Assembly (NCBI GenBank): GCA_027449685.1
Contig: DAIDLC010000002.1
Coordinates: forward strand, 62,001 to 126,000
Source: Ferrovaceae bacterium
GTDB taxonomy: Bacteria; Pseudomonadota; Gammaproteobacteria; Burkholderiales; Ferrovaceae
Length of the DNA stretch: 64,000 nucleotides
Direction: 5' to 3'
Position 1 is the stretch's first letter; every line of letters begins with the position of its first letter. Shown here one piece after another: positions 39,628 through 49,042 of the stretch. The notes under the pieces were generated by a model, which worked only from the letters and a program-made list of their open reading frames with translations, was not told the origin of the DNA and made no database searches. Made by a program: the position numbers and the translations under genes.

Positions 39628-41133
39628 TCAGTCTGGTTTGCTGCGAAAGGAGAGCGCTTCCGCAATGTCTCCTTGAGTCACTGCGGGATGTTGCTGGAGG
39701 TCCGCAATGGTTCGGGCCACCCGCAACAGACTTTGCTTGGCGCGGGCCGATAGGGAAAAATGTTGTACCGCCTGATGCAATAACTGTTGCGCCTGGGCAT
39801 CCAGACCAGTGTGGCGCAATACATTCTCGCCACGCAATTGACTGTTGAGTTGCCCTTGGCGCGCCATCTGGATCTGGTAGGCTGCCAGGACACGGGAGTA
39901 AACACTGGCGGAGTTTTCTCCCGGGACAACTGTGCCCATTTCTTCTGCCGAAAGGGCTGGCAAGTGCACCACCAGATCTATGCGATCCAGTAATGGCCCA
40001 GAAATACGCGCGCCATACCGTCGTACCTGTTCGGGCGTGCAATGGCAGCGTCCACACACATGGCCCAGATAACCACAAGGGCAGGGGTTCATGGTTGCGA
40101 TCAACTGAAACCGTGCCGGATAGGTTACCCTGCGTTGAGCGCGCGCTACAGTAATCATTCCGGTTTCCATGGGCTCGCGCAAAACTTCTAGAACTCGCCG
40201 ATCAAATTCCGGCATTTCGTCCAAATGCAAAAAACCGCAGTGGGCCAAAGAGATTTCTCCCGGCCCCGCCTGAAACCCTCCCCCCGCCATGGCCACTACC
40301 GTGGCGGTGTGATGGGGGCAACGCCGGGGGCGCTGGCCCCACTGTTCGGGTTGGGCGGCGTCCTCATGACAAATGGCTTGCAATGCTGCCAACTCCAAGG
40401 ATTCTTGCTCGGTAAGCGGTGGCGCAATTCCTGCCAAGCGCTCTGCCAGCATGGTTTTGCCGCATCCGGGAGGCCCTTCCAGCAGCACATGATGTCCACC
40501 CGCAGCAGCAATTTCCAGAGCTCTGCGTCCGTGCTGCTGGCCGCGCACATCACCAAGGTCGGGATGAGAATTCTTGAGGATTTTTTTTGGGGGCGCAACC
40601 AACGGGGTCATCTGTTCATCCCCCGACAGATGATTACAGACCTGTTGCAAATGCTCTGCGGGAAAAATCGTGGTTTGAGAACAGAAACTGGCTTGTGCCG
40701 CCGAGGCGCTGGAGATCAGTAGGGGACGCCCTGCCTGGGAGGCAGCAATGGCCATGGGAAGGGCTCCGGAAAACGCCCGCAACGCGCCACTGAGCGCCAA
40801 CTCGCCCGCACACTCCAGTTGTTCCAGAGAGCGCTCCGGAATCTGCCCGGAGGCCGCCAGAATACCCAATGCAATGGGTAAATCGAAGTGGTTGGATTGC
40901 TTGGGCAAGTTGGCGGGAGCCAAATTGACGGTAATCCGTCGTGCAGGAAATTGAAAGCCGCAATTCGTCAATGCCGCCCGCACCCGCTCACGGCTTTCGC
41001 GCACCTGGGCATCCGGTAGCCCCACCAGATTGAATTGTGGCAACCCATTTGCCAACTGAACTTCCACCTGCACGGGAACCGCCGTCATCCCCACCAATGC
41101 ACGGGTCAACACCAGGGAAAAGGCCACAGCCAC
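39628..41133 (-). CDS. comM: ComM/YifB magnesium-chelatase-like AAA+ ATPase
   Basis: A 501-residue hexameric helicase-like ATPase. It has an N-terminal ChlI-like domain (AVPVQVEVQLANGLPQFNLVG), Walker A LEGPPGCGKTMLAERL, Walker B FLHLDEMPEF and the C-terminal YifB domain with a Cys cluster (CPCGYLGHVCGRCHC). ComM promotes branch migration during natural transformation in Vibrio and Haemophilus. The gene ends 16 bases from the RND permease gene, tail to tail. Confidence 0.95.
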   Translation of the reverse strand: MAVAFSLVLTRALVGMTAVPVQVEVQLANGLPQFNLVGLPDAQVRESRERVRAALTNCGFQFPARRITVNLAPANLPKQSNHFDLPIALGILAASGQIPERSLEQLECAGELALSGALRAFSGALPMAIAASQAGRPLLISSASAAQASFCSQTTIFPAEHLQQVCNHLSGDEQMTPLVAPPKKILKNSHPDLGDVRGQQHGRRALEIAAAGGHHVLLEGPPGCGKTMLAERLAGIAPPLTEQESLELAALQAICHEDAAQPEQWGQRPRRCPHHTATVVAMAGGGFQAGPGEISLAHCGFLHLDEMPEFDRRVLEVLREPMETGMITVARAQRRVTYPARFQLIATMNPCPCGYLGHVCGRCHCTPEQVRRYGARISGPLLDRIDLVVHLPALSAEEMGTVVPGENSASVYSRVLAAYQIQMARQGQLNSQLRGENVLRHTGLDAQAQQLLHQAVQHFSLSARAKQSLLRVARTIADLQQHPAVTQGDIAEALSFRSKPD

Positions 41134-41183
41134 CTCTCACAAAAGACCCATTGTGTTGATCAGAGGGGAAAAACAGTGACCAA

Positions 41184-41219
41184 GCAAAAAAATTTAATAC
41201 CCGTTTTTACAGGGCGGTA
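41184..41219 (-). terminator. Possible terminator of the suf operon
   Basis: On the minus strand a weak hairpin (TACC/GGTA outer pairs at 41198-41219) is followed by a run of seven T residues (the A-run at 41186-41192). It lies just past sufT. The stem is poor, so the call is tentative. Confidence 0.4.
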
Positions 41220-41243
41220 ATAGAACCTGTACGACGCGTGAGT

Positions 41244-41702
41244 TTACAGCATCCCCAGCGTTAGCATGGCCGCTTCGGTCATTCGCTCGCGCGTCCAGGG
41301 CGGATCCCACACCAGTTCCACGTGGGCCGAATTGACTCCGGGTACTTCCATGACGCGCCGCTCCACTTCGCCCGGAAAAGTTTGTGCCACCGGACAACCG
41401 GGGGCCGTGAGGGTCATTTCGATTTCCACATGAGCAATCTGCGGCTCCAGATTCAAACCGTAAATCAACCCCAAATCGTAAATATTGACCGGGATTTCAG
41501 GATCGTACACGGTTTTGAGTGCCGCGATGATACGCTCCTCCAGATCCTGCACGTCCTGTTCGGAAAGCGGCGTTGAGTGCGTTCCAGAAGCTGCTGCCTG
41601 AGAGGAGGATGCTGGTGGCGGCGGTTCAGCGGGCGAAGCGCCCTCGGTCAAGCCAAGCTGTGACTCGGGTTCTGGATTATTCAGCCAACGAAAAACAGAC
41701 AT
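41244..41702 (-). CDS. sufT: SufT-like Fe-S assembly factor (MIP18/DUF59 family)
   Basis: A 152-residue protein. About 55 low-complexity Pro/Ser/Ala residues precede the MIP18 domain, which has ERIIAALKTVYDPEIPVNIYDLGLIY and the conserved Cys in MTLTAPGCPVAQ. SufT promotes Fe-S maturation in other bacteria. It is the last gene of the suf operon; the ATG at 41702 follows the sufU stop by two bases and has GGAG five bases upstream. Confidence 0.9.
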   Translation of the reverse strand: MSVFRWLNNPEPESQLGLTEGASPAEPPPPASSSQAAASGTHSTPLSEQDVQDLEERIIAALKTVYDPEIPVNIYDLGLIYGLNLEPQIAHVEIEMTLTAPGCPVAQTFPGEVERRVMEVPGVNSAHVELVWDPPWTRERMTEAAMLTLGML

Positions 41703-41704
41703 GA

Positions 41705-42145
41705 TTACTCCGTGGACACCGCAGTGGTTTCGTTTTTGAGGGCGGCCGTCAGAGTATGCCAAGCCAAGGTGGCACATTTAACGCGCGCCGGAAATTCCTG
41801 AACACCTGCCAATACCGCCAATTTGCCCAAATCAATCGCAGGCGGCTCACCCATCACCATCTGATGAAACCCCGCAAACAACTGATGGGCTTCTGCTTCG
41901 GTTTTTCCTTTCAAAGCATCCGTCATCAGGGACGCAGAGGCCGTGGAGATGGCACAACCTGCGCCTTCAAAGCGGGCCTCCTGGATGACGCCGTTTTCCA
42001 CCAGTAAACGCAAGGTGAGGCGGTCCCCACATAAGGGGTTGAAACCATCGGCGTGTCGATTGGCATGGGGCAGGGGCCCAAAATTATGCGGATGACGGTT
42101 ATGGTCAAAAATCACTTCCTGGTACAAATCACGCAAATCACTCAT
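41705..42145 (-). CDS. sufU: SUF-system scaffold/sulfur-transfer protein SufU
   Basis: A 146-residue IscU-fold protein of the SufU class. The ligands are Cys39 and Asp41 (PLCGD), Cys64 (GCAIS) and Cys124 (VKCATLAW). An insertion between the second and third Cys separates it from IscU. In Firmicutes SufU accepts sulfur from SufS in a zinc-dependent way. No sufE is present, so SufU is the likely sulfur acceptor here. Confidence 0.93.
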   Translation of the reverse strand: MSDLRDLYQEVIFDHNRHPHNFGPLPHANRHADGFNPLCGDRLTLRLLVENGVIQEARFEGAGCAISTASASLMTDALKGKTEAEAHQLFAGFHQMVMGEPPAIDLGKLAVLAGVQEFPARVKCATLAWHTLTAALKNETTAVSTE

Positions 42146-42157
42146 CGCTTTTTTCTC

Positions 42158-43384
42158 TCATCCCAGAAACAGTTTCTGAACCCGACGCAAGCCATGGAAC
42201 AATGCGTCAACCTCTTCGGGCGTGTTGTATAGCGCGAAGGAGGCGCGCGCCGTGGCCGCCAGGTCGTAATGATCCATCACGGGCATGGCGCAATGGTGTC
42301 CGGTACGAATGGCCACCCCCTCGTTGTCCAGAATGGTCCCGATATCGTGGGGATGCACCCCCTTGAGAACGAAGGATAAAATGCCCGCCTTCTCGGGCAT
42401 GGTTCCAATGAGCGTCAGCCCATCGAATTGAAGAGCCTGCTCTGTGGCGTAGGACAACAAGTGTTCCTCATGCGCTGCAATACGCTCCAGCCCCACCGCC
42501 TGTACAAAATCGATGGCAGCCCCCAAGCCCACGGCGCCTGCAATGTGTGGTGTGCCCGCTTCGAATTTGTAGGGCAACTGATTGTAGGTCGTCTTGGCAA
42601 AGGTCACTTGGGAAATCATGTCGCCCCCCCCCTGATAAGGGGGCATGTCCTGCAGCAGGGAGCGCTTTCCGTACAGCGCCCCAATTCCCGTCGGGCCATA
42701 GAGTTTATGCGACGAAAATACGTAAAAGTCGCAATCCAGGGCTTGCACATCCACGGCCAAATGTGCCACGGCTTGCGCCCCATCCACCAAAACCAATGCC
42801 CCCACGGCATGGGCCTGACGAATGATCTCGGCCACAGGGTTGATGGTGCCCAGCGCGTTGGACACATGGGTAACCCCCACGAGCTTGGTCTTGTGGGTAA
42901 GCAAACTCTGAAGTGCTCCCGCCACCAATCCGCCTCGAGCATCGATGGGAACCACCTTCAATTGCGCTCCCGTTGCTTCGCAAAGAATCTGCCAAGGCAC
43001 GATATTGGCATGGTGTTCCATTTCAGTCAGGAGGATTTCGTCTCCCGGCTGCAGATGGGATCGCCCCCAACTGTGGGCCACCAGATTGATGGACTCGGTT
43101 GCCCCTCGGGTAAAAATGATTTCCTCCCGATGGGCCGCGTGAAGAAAGTGCTGAATCTTGTCTCGGGCCAGTTCAAATGCATCGGTGGCTTCTTGACTTA
43201 AGGCATGAACACCGCGATGAATGTTGGCATTGAGTTGTTCGTAGTAGTACCGTTCGGCCTGCAGCACCGCTTGCGGTTTTTGAGTCGTAGCCGCATTGTC
43301 CAGATACACCAATGGCTTGCCATGAACCTGGCGGGACAGAATTGGAAATTGAGCACGCCAATCTGCCAGAGAATGCTCATTCAT
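42158..43384 (-). CDS. sufS: Cysteine desulfurase SufS
   Basis: A 408-residue class V aminotransferase-fold enzyme, group II. The PLP lysine is K227 in SSHKLYGPTG and the persulfide Cys is C365 in RTGHHCAMP. It releases sulfur from cysteine for cluster assembly. The ATG at 43384 lies inside the end of sufD (8-base overlap); the upstream in-frame extension lies in sufD and is not used. Confidence 0.96.
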   Translation of the reverse strand: MNEHSLADWRAQFPILSRQVHGKPLVYLDNAATTQKPQAVLQAERYYYEQLNANIHRGVHALSQEATDAFELARDKIQHFLHAAHREEIIFTRGATESINLVAHSWGRSHLQPGDEILLTEMEHHANIVPWQILCEATGAQLKVVPIDARGGLVAGALQSLLTHKTKLVGVTHVSNALGTINPVAEIIRQAHAVGALVLVDGAQAVAHLAVDVQALDCDFYVFSSHKLYGPTGIGALYGKRSLLQDMPPYQGGGDMISQVTFAKTTYNQLPYKFEAGTPHIAGAVGLGAAIDFVQAVGLERIAAHEEHLLSYATEQALQFDGLTLIGTMPEKAGILSFVLKGVHPHDIGTILDNEGVAIRTGHHCAMPVMDHYDLAATARASFALYNTPEEVDALFHGLRRVQKLFLG

Positions 43385-44681
43385 GGATGAGCCCTCGCAA
43401 CAGTTCCTCCAGGGCCGTTCGCACGGGATAAGCAGGCACTGAAGCCACAATATCCAACGCAAAAGCCTCGATCAGCAGGGTACGGGCCAATGCCGCCTCA
43501 ATTCCTCGGGAGCGCAAATAAAACCACTGTTCAGCATCCAATTGGCCCACTGTGGCCCCATGGGCACATTTCACATCGTCTGCAAAAATTTCAAGCTGGG
43601 GTTTAGTATCCACTTCGGCCAGATCCGAAAGCAGCAAGTTGTGATTGGACTGCTGCGACACGGTACGCTGGGCCTGGGGTGCCACAAAGATCTTGCCGTT
43701 GAAGACCGCCCGTCCCGAGTCTGCAAGAATGCCTTTGAAGGACTCGTCACTGCCACAGTCAGGGCTTTCATGGCGGATGCTGGTATGGATGTCCTGCAGT
43801 TGTTTACCACCCACCCGATAAAGCCCCTTCAACCTTACAAAGGCTCCGGGGGCTTGCAAAGAAACCTGCAGATCATTGCGCCCCAGATTTCCCTGCAGGG
43901 CAAACGTATGGGAAGAGAGCTGGCTGGAACGCTGTTGGCTAGCCTGAGTCAGGGCGATATGATAGGAGCGCTCCCCTTCCTGCTGCAGTTTGATATGTTC
44001 CAACTGCGCGGACTCTCCCAAGGACCATCGAGAAACCAGATTCACAAAGTACGGTTGGTCCGTCAATCCAATCGACTGTTCCACCACCGTCAGTTTGGAG
44101 CGATCGGCCAATTCGATGATATTTACCCCATGCGTGGCCCGGTGGGCCCTGGTCGTAACGTGCACAACCAGCAACGGCTCAAGCATGGCAGCATCGGGTT
44201 CCAAAGAAATCCATACGCCCTCCGATACCAGCGCCGTATTCAGTGCGCCAAAAGGCGTCGTGTGGCATGCCTGTTGCAACAGATCCCGCAAGTACACCCC
44301 TTGACGCTGCGCCCCAGCCGATATGGGCTCCACTTTCACACCGGAAGGCAACTCTTGTAACCGCGATAGCTGGGGCATGAATACCCCGTCCACCAGAACG
44401 ATACGCTGCGCCGTTGGCAGCAAAATCTGCGGAGCAAGCCGGTCCCAGATCAATGGGTCAGGAACGCACGGCTCGCAGGACAAAAGTAATTTCTCCAGGG
44501 CCGCCAGATTGGTGTATTTCCATTCTTCCTGTCGCTGTGACGGAAATCCGCGCGCCACAAACGCGTTCCACCCGGCTTGGCGCCAGGCTTGCCAAGAATG
44601 ATCGCCACTCCAGGACCAGGCATTTCGATGCTGCTCGAACTGGGATTGATAGTGCGCGACGATATCACTCATGAGTGGCAT
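43377..44681 (-). CDS. sufD: Fe-S cluster assembly protein SufD
   Basis: A 434-residue partner of SufB and SufC. The right-handed beta-helix core and the family C-terminus are recognisable: DEVDTKPQLEIFADDVKCAHGATVGQLD, then FYLRSRGIEAALARTLLIEAFA. Its weakly conserved N-terminus (QRQEEWKYTNLAALEK) is also typical. Two starts are possible: 44681, with GAGGG seven to eight bases upstream, and 44672, which overlaps the sufC stop. I prefer the first. Confidence 0.94.
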   Translation of the reverse strand: MPLMSDIVAHYQSQFEQHRNAWSWSGDHSWQAWRQAGWNAFVARGFPSQRQEEWKYTNLAALEKLLLSCEPCVPDPLIWDRLAPQILLPTAQRIVLVDGVFMPQLSRLQELPSGVKVEPISAGAQRQGVYLRDLLQQACHTTPFGALNTALVSEGVWISLEPDAAMLEPLLVVHVTTRAHRATHGVNIIELADRSKLTVVEQSIGLTDQPYFVNLVSRWSLGESAQLEHIKLQQEGERSYHIALTQASQQRSSQLSSHTFALQGNLGRNDLQVSLQAPGAFVRLKGLYRVGGKQLQDIHTSIRHESPDCGSDESFKGILADSGRAVFNGKIFVAPQAQRTVSQQSNHNLLLSDLAEVDTKPQLEIFADDVKCAHGATVGQLDAEQWFYLRSRGIEAALARTLLIEAFALDIVASVPAYPVRTALEELLRGLIHE

Positions 44682-45450
44682 TACCCGACCCTCGTTGCGC
44701 TTCCTGACCCTCCTGTGCAACCCAGGAATAGCCCTGCTTTTCCAGTTCCAGGGCCAGTTCTGGGCCACCGGAGCGTACGATGCGCCCTCCCGCCAAGACG
44801 TGGACATAGTCGGGTTTGATGTAATCCAGCAGGCGCTGGTAGTGGGTGACCAGGATCATTGCGCGCTCCGGACTGCGCAAACTGTTCACTCCATGGGAAA
44901 CGATTTTCAAGGCATCGATATCCAGGCCTGAATCGGTTTCATCCAGAATCGCCAAACGGGGTTCCAGAACGGCCATCTGAAGAATCTCATTGCGTTTTTT
45001 TTCGCCTCCAGAAAAACCTTCGTTCACTGAACGGTAAAGCATGGATTCATTCATTTCCATGAGTTTCATCTTGTCTTTCACCAGCGCCAGAAAATCCATG
45101 GCATCCAACTCGGGCAAGCCGCGGTGTTTGCGCTGTGCATTCAAGGCCGCCTTGAGCAGATAGACATTGCCAACGCCTGGAATCTCCACAGGATATTGAA
45201 ACGCCAGAAACACTCCGGCGCGTGCCCGTGACTCCACATCCAGGGCGAGCAAGTCTTGCCCCAGGTACTGCACGGAACCCGCCGTGACGCTCACCTCTTC
45301 GCGCCCAGCCAAAACGTTGGACAAAGTGCTTTTACCTGAGCCATTGGGGCCCATGATGGCATGCACTTCACCCGCCCGAACCTCCAGGTCGATTCCTTTG
45401 AGAATAGGTTTTTCACCCACTGCCGCATGTAGATTGTTGATGATGAGCAT
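44665..45450 (-). CDS. sufC: Fe-S assembly ATPase SufC
   Basis: A 261-residue ABC-type ATPase. It has Walker A GPNGSGKST, the Q-loop region FLAFQYPVEIPGV, the signature FSGGEKKRNEILQM and Walker B LAILDETDSGLD. It drives conformational change of SufB-SufD during cluster assembly. The ATG at 45450 has GGA about seven bases upstream; one at 45456 is equally in frame. The frame stays open further upstream, but that part has no family similarity. Confidence 0.95.
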   Translation of the reverse strand: MLIINNLHAAVGEKPILKGIDLEVRAGEVHAIMGPNGSGKSTLSNVLAGREEVSVTAGSVQYLGQDLLALDVESRARAGVFLAFQYPVEIPGVGNVYLLKAALNAQRKHRGLPELDAMDFLALVKDKMKLMEMNESMLYRSVNEGFSGGEKKRNEILQMAVLEPRLAILDETDSGLDIDALKIVSHGVNSLRSPERAMILVTHYQRLLDYIKPDYVHVLAGGRIVRSGGPELALELEKQGYSWVAQEGQEAQRGSGNATHE

Positions 45451-45566
45451 TTTCATTCCATTCTGTGTGATTGGGAAACCCAGATCGACCCGGCGCGTCT
45501 CGTTCCCGGTAAACTCTCGCTGCGCCCTCTTCAAGAGCCGCGCCGCCGCCTTTAGTGACACCAGCC

Positions 45567-47015
45567 CTATCCCACGCTACCTTCCAGGCTGACCCCAAGG
45601 AGCTTTTGTGCTTCCACAGCAAACTCCATGGGCAATTCTTTGAATACCTCTTTGCAAAAGCCGTTCACGATCATGGACACGGCATCTTCGGCTGACAGAC
45701 CCCGCTGTCGGCAAAAAAACAGTTGATCTTCTCCAATGCGCGAAGTCGATGCTTCATGTTCCACTTGGGCAGTGGCGTTTTTTACTTCCATATAAGGGAA
45801 AGTATGGGCAGCACAGCGATCCCCCAGGAGCAGTGAATCGCATTGGGTGTGATTCCGCGCCCCAGTGGCAGAGCGAGCAATACGCACCAGACCGCGATAG
45901 GCTTGCTGACCATAGCCTGCCGAAATGCCTTTGGAGACGATGGTGCTGCGCGTATTTTTGCCCATGTGGATCATTTTCGTGCCCGTATCCGCTTGCTGTC
46001 GATGGTTGGTCAGAGCCACCGAGTAGAACTCGCCGACGGAATTATCCCCACGCAAAACAACGCTGGGATACTTCCAGGTGATGGCCGAGCCCGTTTCCAC
46101 CTGGGTCCAGGAAATGCGCGCATTGGCCCCACGACAGTCTCCACGTTTGGTCACAAAATTATAGATGCCGCCTCGACCGTCCTTATCTCCGGGATACCAG
46201 TTTTGTACCGTGGAGTACTTGATTTGGGCATCATCCAGGGCTACCAGTTCTACCACCGCTGCGTGCAGTTGATTTTCATCCCGCATGGGTGCTGTACATC
46301 CCTCCAGATAGCTCACGTAGGATCCGCGATCCGCAATGATGAGTGTTCGCTCGAACTGGCCGGTATTCTTGGCATTGATCCGGAAATACGTAGACAGCTC
46401 CATGGGACAGCGCACTCCCGGGGGAATGTAAACAAAGGAACCGTCACTGAACACGGCAGAATTGAGGGCCGCATAAAAATTATCCTGTACGGGAACCACG
46501 GTCCCCAGATACTGCCGTACCAGATCTGGATGGTGCTGCACTGCATCCGAAAAGGAGCAAAAAATGATGCCCTGTTCTGCCAGCTTATCCTTGAAGGTAG
46601 TGGCCACCGACACGCTGTCGAATACCGCATCTACGGCCACACCCGCTAAAATGGCCCGTTCGTGCAAGGGGATACCCAGCTTCTCATAGGTTTTGAGTAA
46701 CTCGGGGTCCACCTCATCCAGACTTTTTGGGCCATCTTTTTGAGACTTTGGGGCGGAATAGTAAATAATGTCCTGATAGTCGATGGGCGGATGCTGCACA
46801 CTGGCCCATTGGGGAGGGTTCATCCCAAGCCAGCGCCGATAGGCTGCCAGGCGCCACTCCAGTAGAAAGGCGGGTTCTTTTTTGCGCGCCGAAATCAGAC
46901 GCACCGTATTTTCGGAAAGCCCTCGGGGAATGGTATCCGCTTCCACATCGGTTTCGAACCCATGCTGGTATTCCTGGGCGATGAGGTCTTCAAGGGTTTT
47001 GGCAGATTCATTCAT
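45567..47015 (-). CDS. sufB: Fe-S cluster scaffold SufB
   Basis: A 482-residue SufB. Characteristic stretches are [36 protein letters not shown] (shown only in part by family), [43 protein letters not shown] and [21 protein letters not shown]. Together with SufC and SufD it forms the scaffold on which Fe-S clusters are built. It begins two bases after the regulator stop and is separated from sufC by 116 bases, the largest gap in the operon. Confidence 0.96.
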   Translation of the reverse strand: MNESAKTLEDLIAQEYQHGFETDVEADTIPRGLSENTVRLISARKKEPAFLLEWRLAAYRRWLGMNPPQWASVQHPPIDYQDIIYYSAPKSQKDGPKSLDEVDPELLKTYEKLGIPLHERAILAGVAVDAVFDSVSVATTFKDKLAEQGIIFCSFSDAVQHHPDLVRQYLGTVVPVQDNFYAALNSAVFSDGSFVYIPPGVRCPMELSTYFRINAKNTGQFERTLIIADRGSYVSYLEGCTAPMRDENQLHAAVVELVALDDAQIKYSTVQNWYPGDKDGRGGIYNFVTKRGDCRGANARISWTQVETGSAITWKYPSVVLRGDNSVGEFYSVALTNHRQQADTGTKMIHMGKNTRSTIVSKGISAGYGQQAYRGLVRIARSATGARNHTQCDSLLLGDRCAAHTFPYMEVKNATAQVEHEASTSRIGEDQLFFCRQRGLSAEDAVSMIVNGFCKEVFKELPMEFAVEAQKLLGVSLEGSVG

Positions 47016-47017
47016 TG

Positions 47018-47479
47018 TCAGAGGGCCGTCATTTCAGTGGGTTGATGAGTATGCAGGTGTATGGGCTGAAAGGAGGGGACGGTCATTTCCGCCAGTGTTA
47101 CTCCCGCCAGCGCATCGTTCACCGCCTGGCTGATGCGTTGCCAGTTGGTTTTGACCGCACAGGAGAGCTCCCGCTGACAGCTTCCCGGTTGCTGGGAGGT
47201 TCCACAATCCGTCAAGCCCACAGGACCTTCCAGCGCGCCAATGATCTCTACCATATTGATAGCGTTTGCCGATCGCGCCAGACGGTAGCCCCCTTTGATA
47301 CCTCGCAGGGACTCCAGCAAACCGGCTCGTACCAGGGTTTTCAGCAATTTATTGGCTGTGGGAAGGCTAACCCCAATGGCCTGGGCGATCTCCTGGGCCG
47401 CATGGACTTGATCGGACTGGCGTGCCAGATAGGTCATGATCAGAATGCCATAATCTGTTAATTTTCCGATTTTGATCAT
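47018..47479 (-). CDS. Rrf2-family Fe-S-sensing regulator of the suf operon
   Basis: A 153-residue Rrf2/IscR-type repressor. The winged helix-turn-helix is [27 protein letters not shown] followed by [11 protein letters not shown]. The three cluster-ligand cysteines are C92, C101 and C107. This is the SUF-associated branch of the family. It is the first gene of the operon, and a perfect palindrome over the promoter -10 box is its probable autoregulatory operator. Confidence 0.94.
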   Translation of the reverse strand: MIKIGKLTDYGILIMTYLARQSDQVHAAQEIAQAIGVSLPTANKLLKTLVRAGLLESLRGIKGGYRLARSANAINMVEIIGALEGPVGLTDCGTSQQPGSCQRELSCAVKTNWQRISQAVNDALAGVTLAEMTVPSFQPIHLHTHQPTEMTAL

Positions 47480-47498
47480 CTTTTTCCTTCATCACGGT

Positions 47499-47531
47499 AA
47501 AAACTTGGCCCAGCCATTTAAAATGGCTGGG
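47499..47531 (-). promoter_or_regulatory. Leader hairpin with T-run (possible attenuator) in the suf leader
   Basis: The arms CCCAGCCATTT (47509-47519) and AAATGGCTGGG (47521-47531) are perfectly complementary with a single spacer base. On the minus strand the stem is followed five bases later by TTTTT (47499-47503). It lies between the predicted promoter and the regulator ATG. Confidence 0.5.
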
Positions 47532-47553
47532 GCGAGCTCATGCCTCCAATACG

Positions 47554-47588
47554 GTACTATTATAGTACTGTTTATGCTGGCATTGTAA
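47554..47588 (-). promoter_or_regulatory. suf promoter with overlapping palindromic operator
   Basis: On the minus strand TATAAT (47564-47559) is an ideal -10 box, with TTACAA (47588-47583) as -35 at 18-bp spacing. The -10 lies inside the 15-bp perfect palindrome GTACTAT-T-ATAGTAC (47554-47568). A dimeric repressor bound there would block RNA polymerase. Confidence 0.7.
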
Positions 47589-47728
47589 AGATTTCGCAGC
47601 AGGTTTCTTGCTATATTTGTATTTTTCTCAACGCATGAGCGACCCCGTCATGCAAAATCAAGGCTTTTGCCCGGCCAGAACAGCCACTGAGGGGACTATG
47701 CCTCATTTGTTAATTTTTCAGGATAATC

Positions 47729-49018
47729 ATGGTTCCGCATTTAACCACCGCCTTGACTGGCCCTTTAAAAGATTTGGAACGCCATATACTGGACGCCATG
47801 CCGACCATCGAGCATTGGTTCAGGCAACAATGGTTGCAGCACATGGCGCCGTTTTATACCTCTGTGGATCTGCGCAACAGTGGTTTCAAGCTGGCCCCAG
47901 TAGACACCAATTTGTTTCCTGGCGGCTTTAACAATTTGCGCCAGGAATTCGAACCCCTATGTGTACAAGCCGCCATGATGGCCGTGGAAAAAATTTGCCC
48001 GGATACGCGCCAATTTTTGCTGATTCCCGAGAATCACACGCGCAATCAGTTTTATTTACAGAATGTGGCGCGGCTGCAATCCATTTTGCAGCGCGCCGGG
48101 TTTGCCGTGCGTCTGGGAAGTCTGCAGCCGGAGCTCACCACGCCCAGCACGATCACTCTGGACAATGGCCAGCACTTGACGCTCGAGCCGGTTAAGCGCA
48201 TCGGTAACCGCCTCCATGTGTCAGGATTCGATCCTTGCGCCATCTTGCTCAATAACGATCTTTCTGCCGGAATTCCCGATATTCTCAAGGGGTTATCGCA
48301 ATCGGTGGTGCCGCCCTTGTTTGCAGGTTGGAGTACGCGCAGAAAATCCCGCCACTTTGCGGCCTATGATCGGGTAGCCAGTGAATTCGCAGCCTTGGTG
48401 GGTCTGGATCCCTGGGTCATCAACCCTTATTTCGCCCATTGCGGTCAGGTGGATTTTGCCGATCGACTGGGTCTGGATTGTCTGTCGTTTCAAGTGCAAA
48501 CCCTGCTCGATAAAATTCGCACCAAATACCATGAATACGGCATCGAGGACGACCCCTTCCTGATCATCAAGGCGGACGCAGGAACTTATGGCATGGGGAT
48601 CATGACGGTCAAGGGGCCCGAGGATTTGCAAGCGCTCAATCGCAAACAGCGCAACAAGATGTCTGTCATCAAGGATGGTCAGGCCGTGCGCGAGGTTCTG
48701 ATTCAAGAGGGAGTCTACACCTATGAAGACGTGCAAGGTGCTGTGGCCGAACCTGTGGTCTACATGATCGATCACTTCGTAGTGGGAGGCTTTTATCGGG
48801 TGCATACGGGTCGAGCGGTAGATGAAAACCTCAACGCACCAGGAGCCCACTTTGTTCCCCTGGCCTTTGAAACCAATGCGATTGCGCCCGATCAATCCCA
48901 GTCTCCAGATGCACCGCCCAATCGCTTTTATACCTATGGCGTGATAGCACGCTTGGCCATGCTGGCGGCCTCCGTAGAGCTGGAAGACATGTGTTCGTCG
49001 ATGACTGAATTCGAGTAA
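47729..49018 (+). CDS. gshA: Glutamate-cysteine ligase (Acidithiobacillus-type family)
   Basis: A 429-residue GshA of the proteobacterial family first described from Acidithiobacillus ferrooxidans, unrelated in sequence to E. coli GshA. Recognisable stretches are SVDLRNSGFKLAPVDTNLFPGGFNN, FLIIKADAGTYGMGIMTV and AEPVVYMIDHFVVGGFYRVH. It makes gamma-glutamylcysteine, the first step of glutathione synthesis. AGGA precedes the ATG by six to seven bases. gshB follows 24 bases later, and the suf operon is divergent. Confidence 0.94.
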   Translation: MVPHLTTALTGPLKDLERHILDAMPTIEHWFRQQWLQHMAPFYTSVDLRNSGFKLAPVDTNLFPGGFNNLRQEFEPLCVQAAMMAVEKICPDTRQFLLIPENHTRNQFYLQNVARLQSILQRAGFAVRLGSLQPELTTPSTITLDNGQHLTLEPVKRIGNRLHVSGFDPCAILLNNDLSAGIPDILKGLSQSVVPPLFAGWSTRRKSRHFAAYDRVASEFAALVGLDPWVINPYFAHCGQVDFADRLGLDCLSFQVQTLLDKIRTKYHEYGIEDDPFLIIKADAGTYGMGIMTVKGPEDLQALNRKQRNKMSVIKDGQAVREVLIQEGVYTYEDVQGAVAEPVVYMIDHFVVGGFYRVHTGRAVDENLNAPGAHFVPLAFETNAIAPDQSQSPDAPPNRFYTYGVIARLAMLAASVELEDMCSSMTEFE

Positions 49019-49042
49019 GCACTTACTTTTTATGGATTTTCC

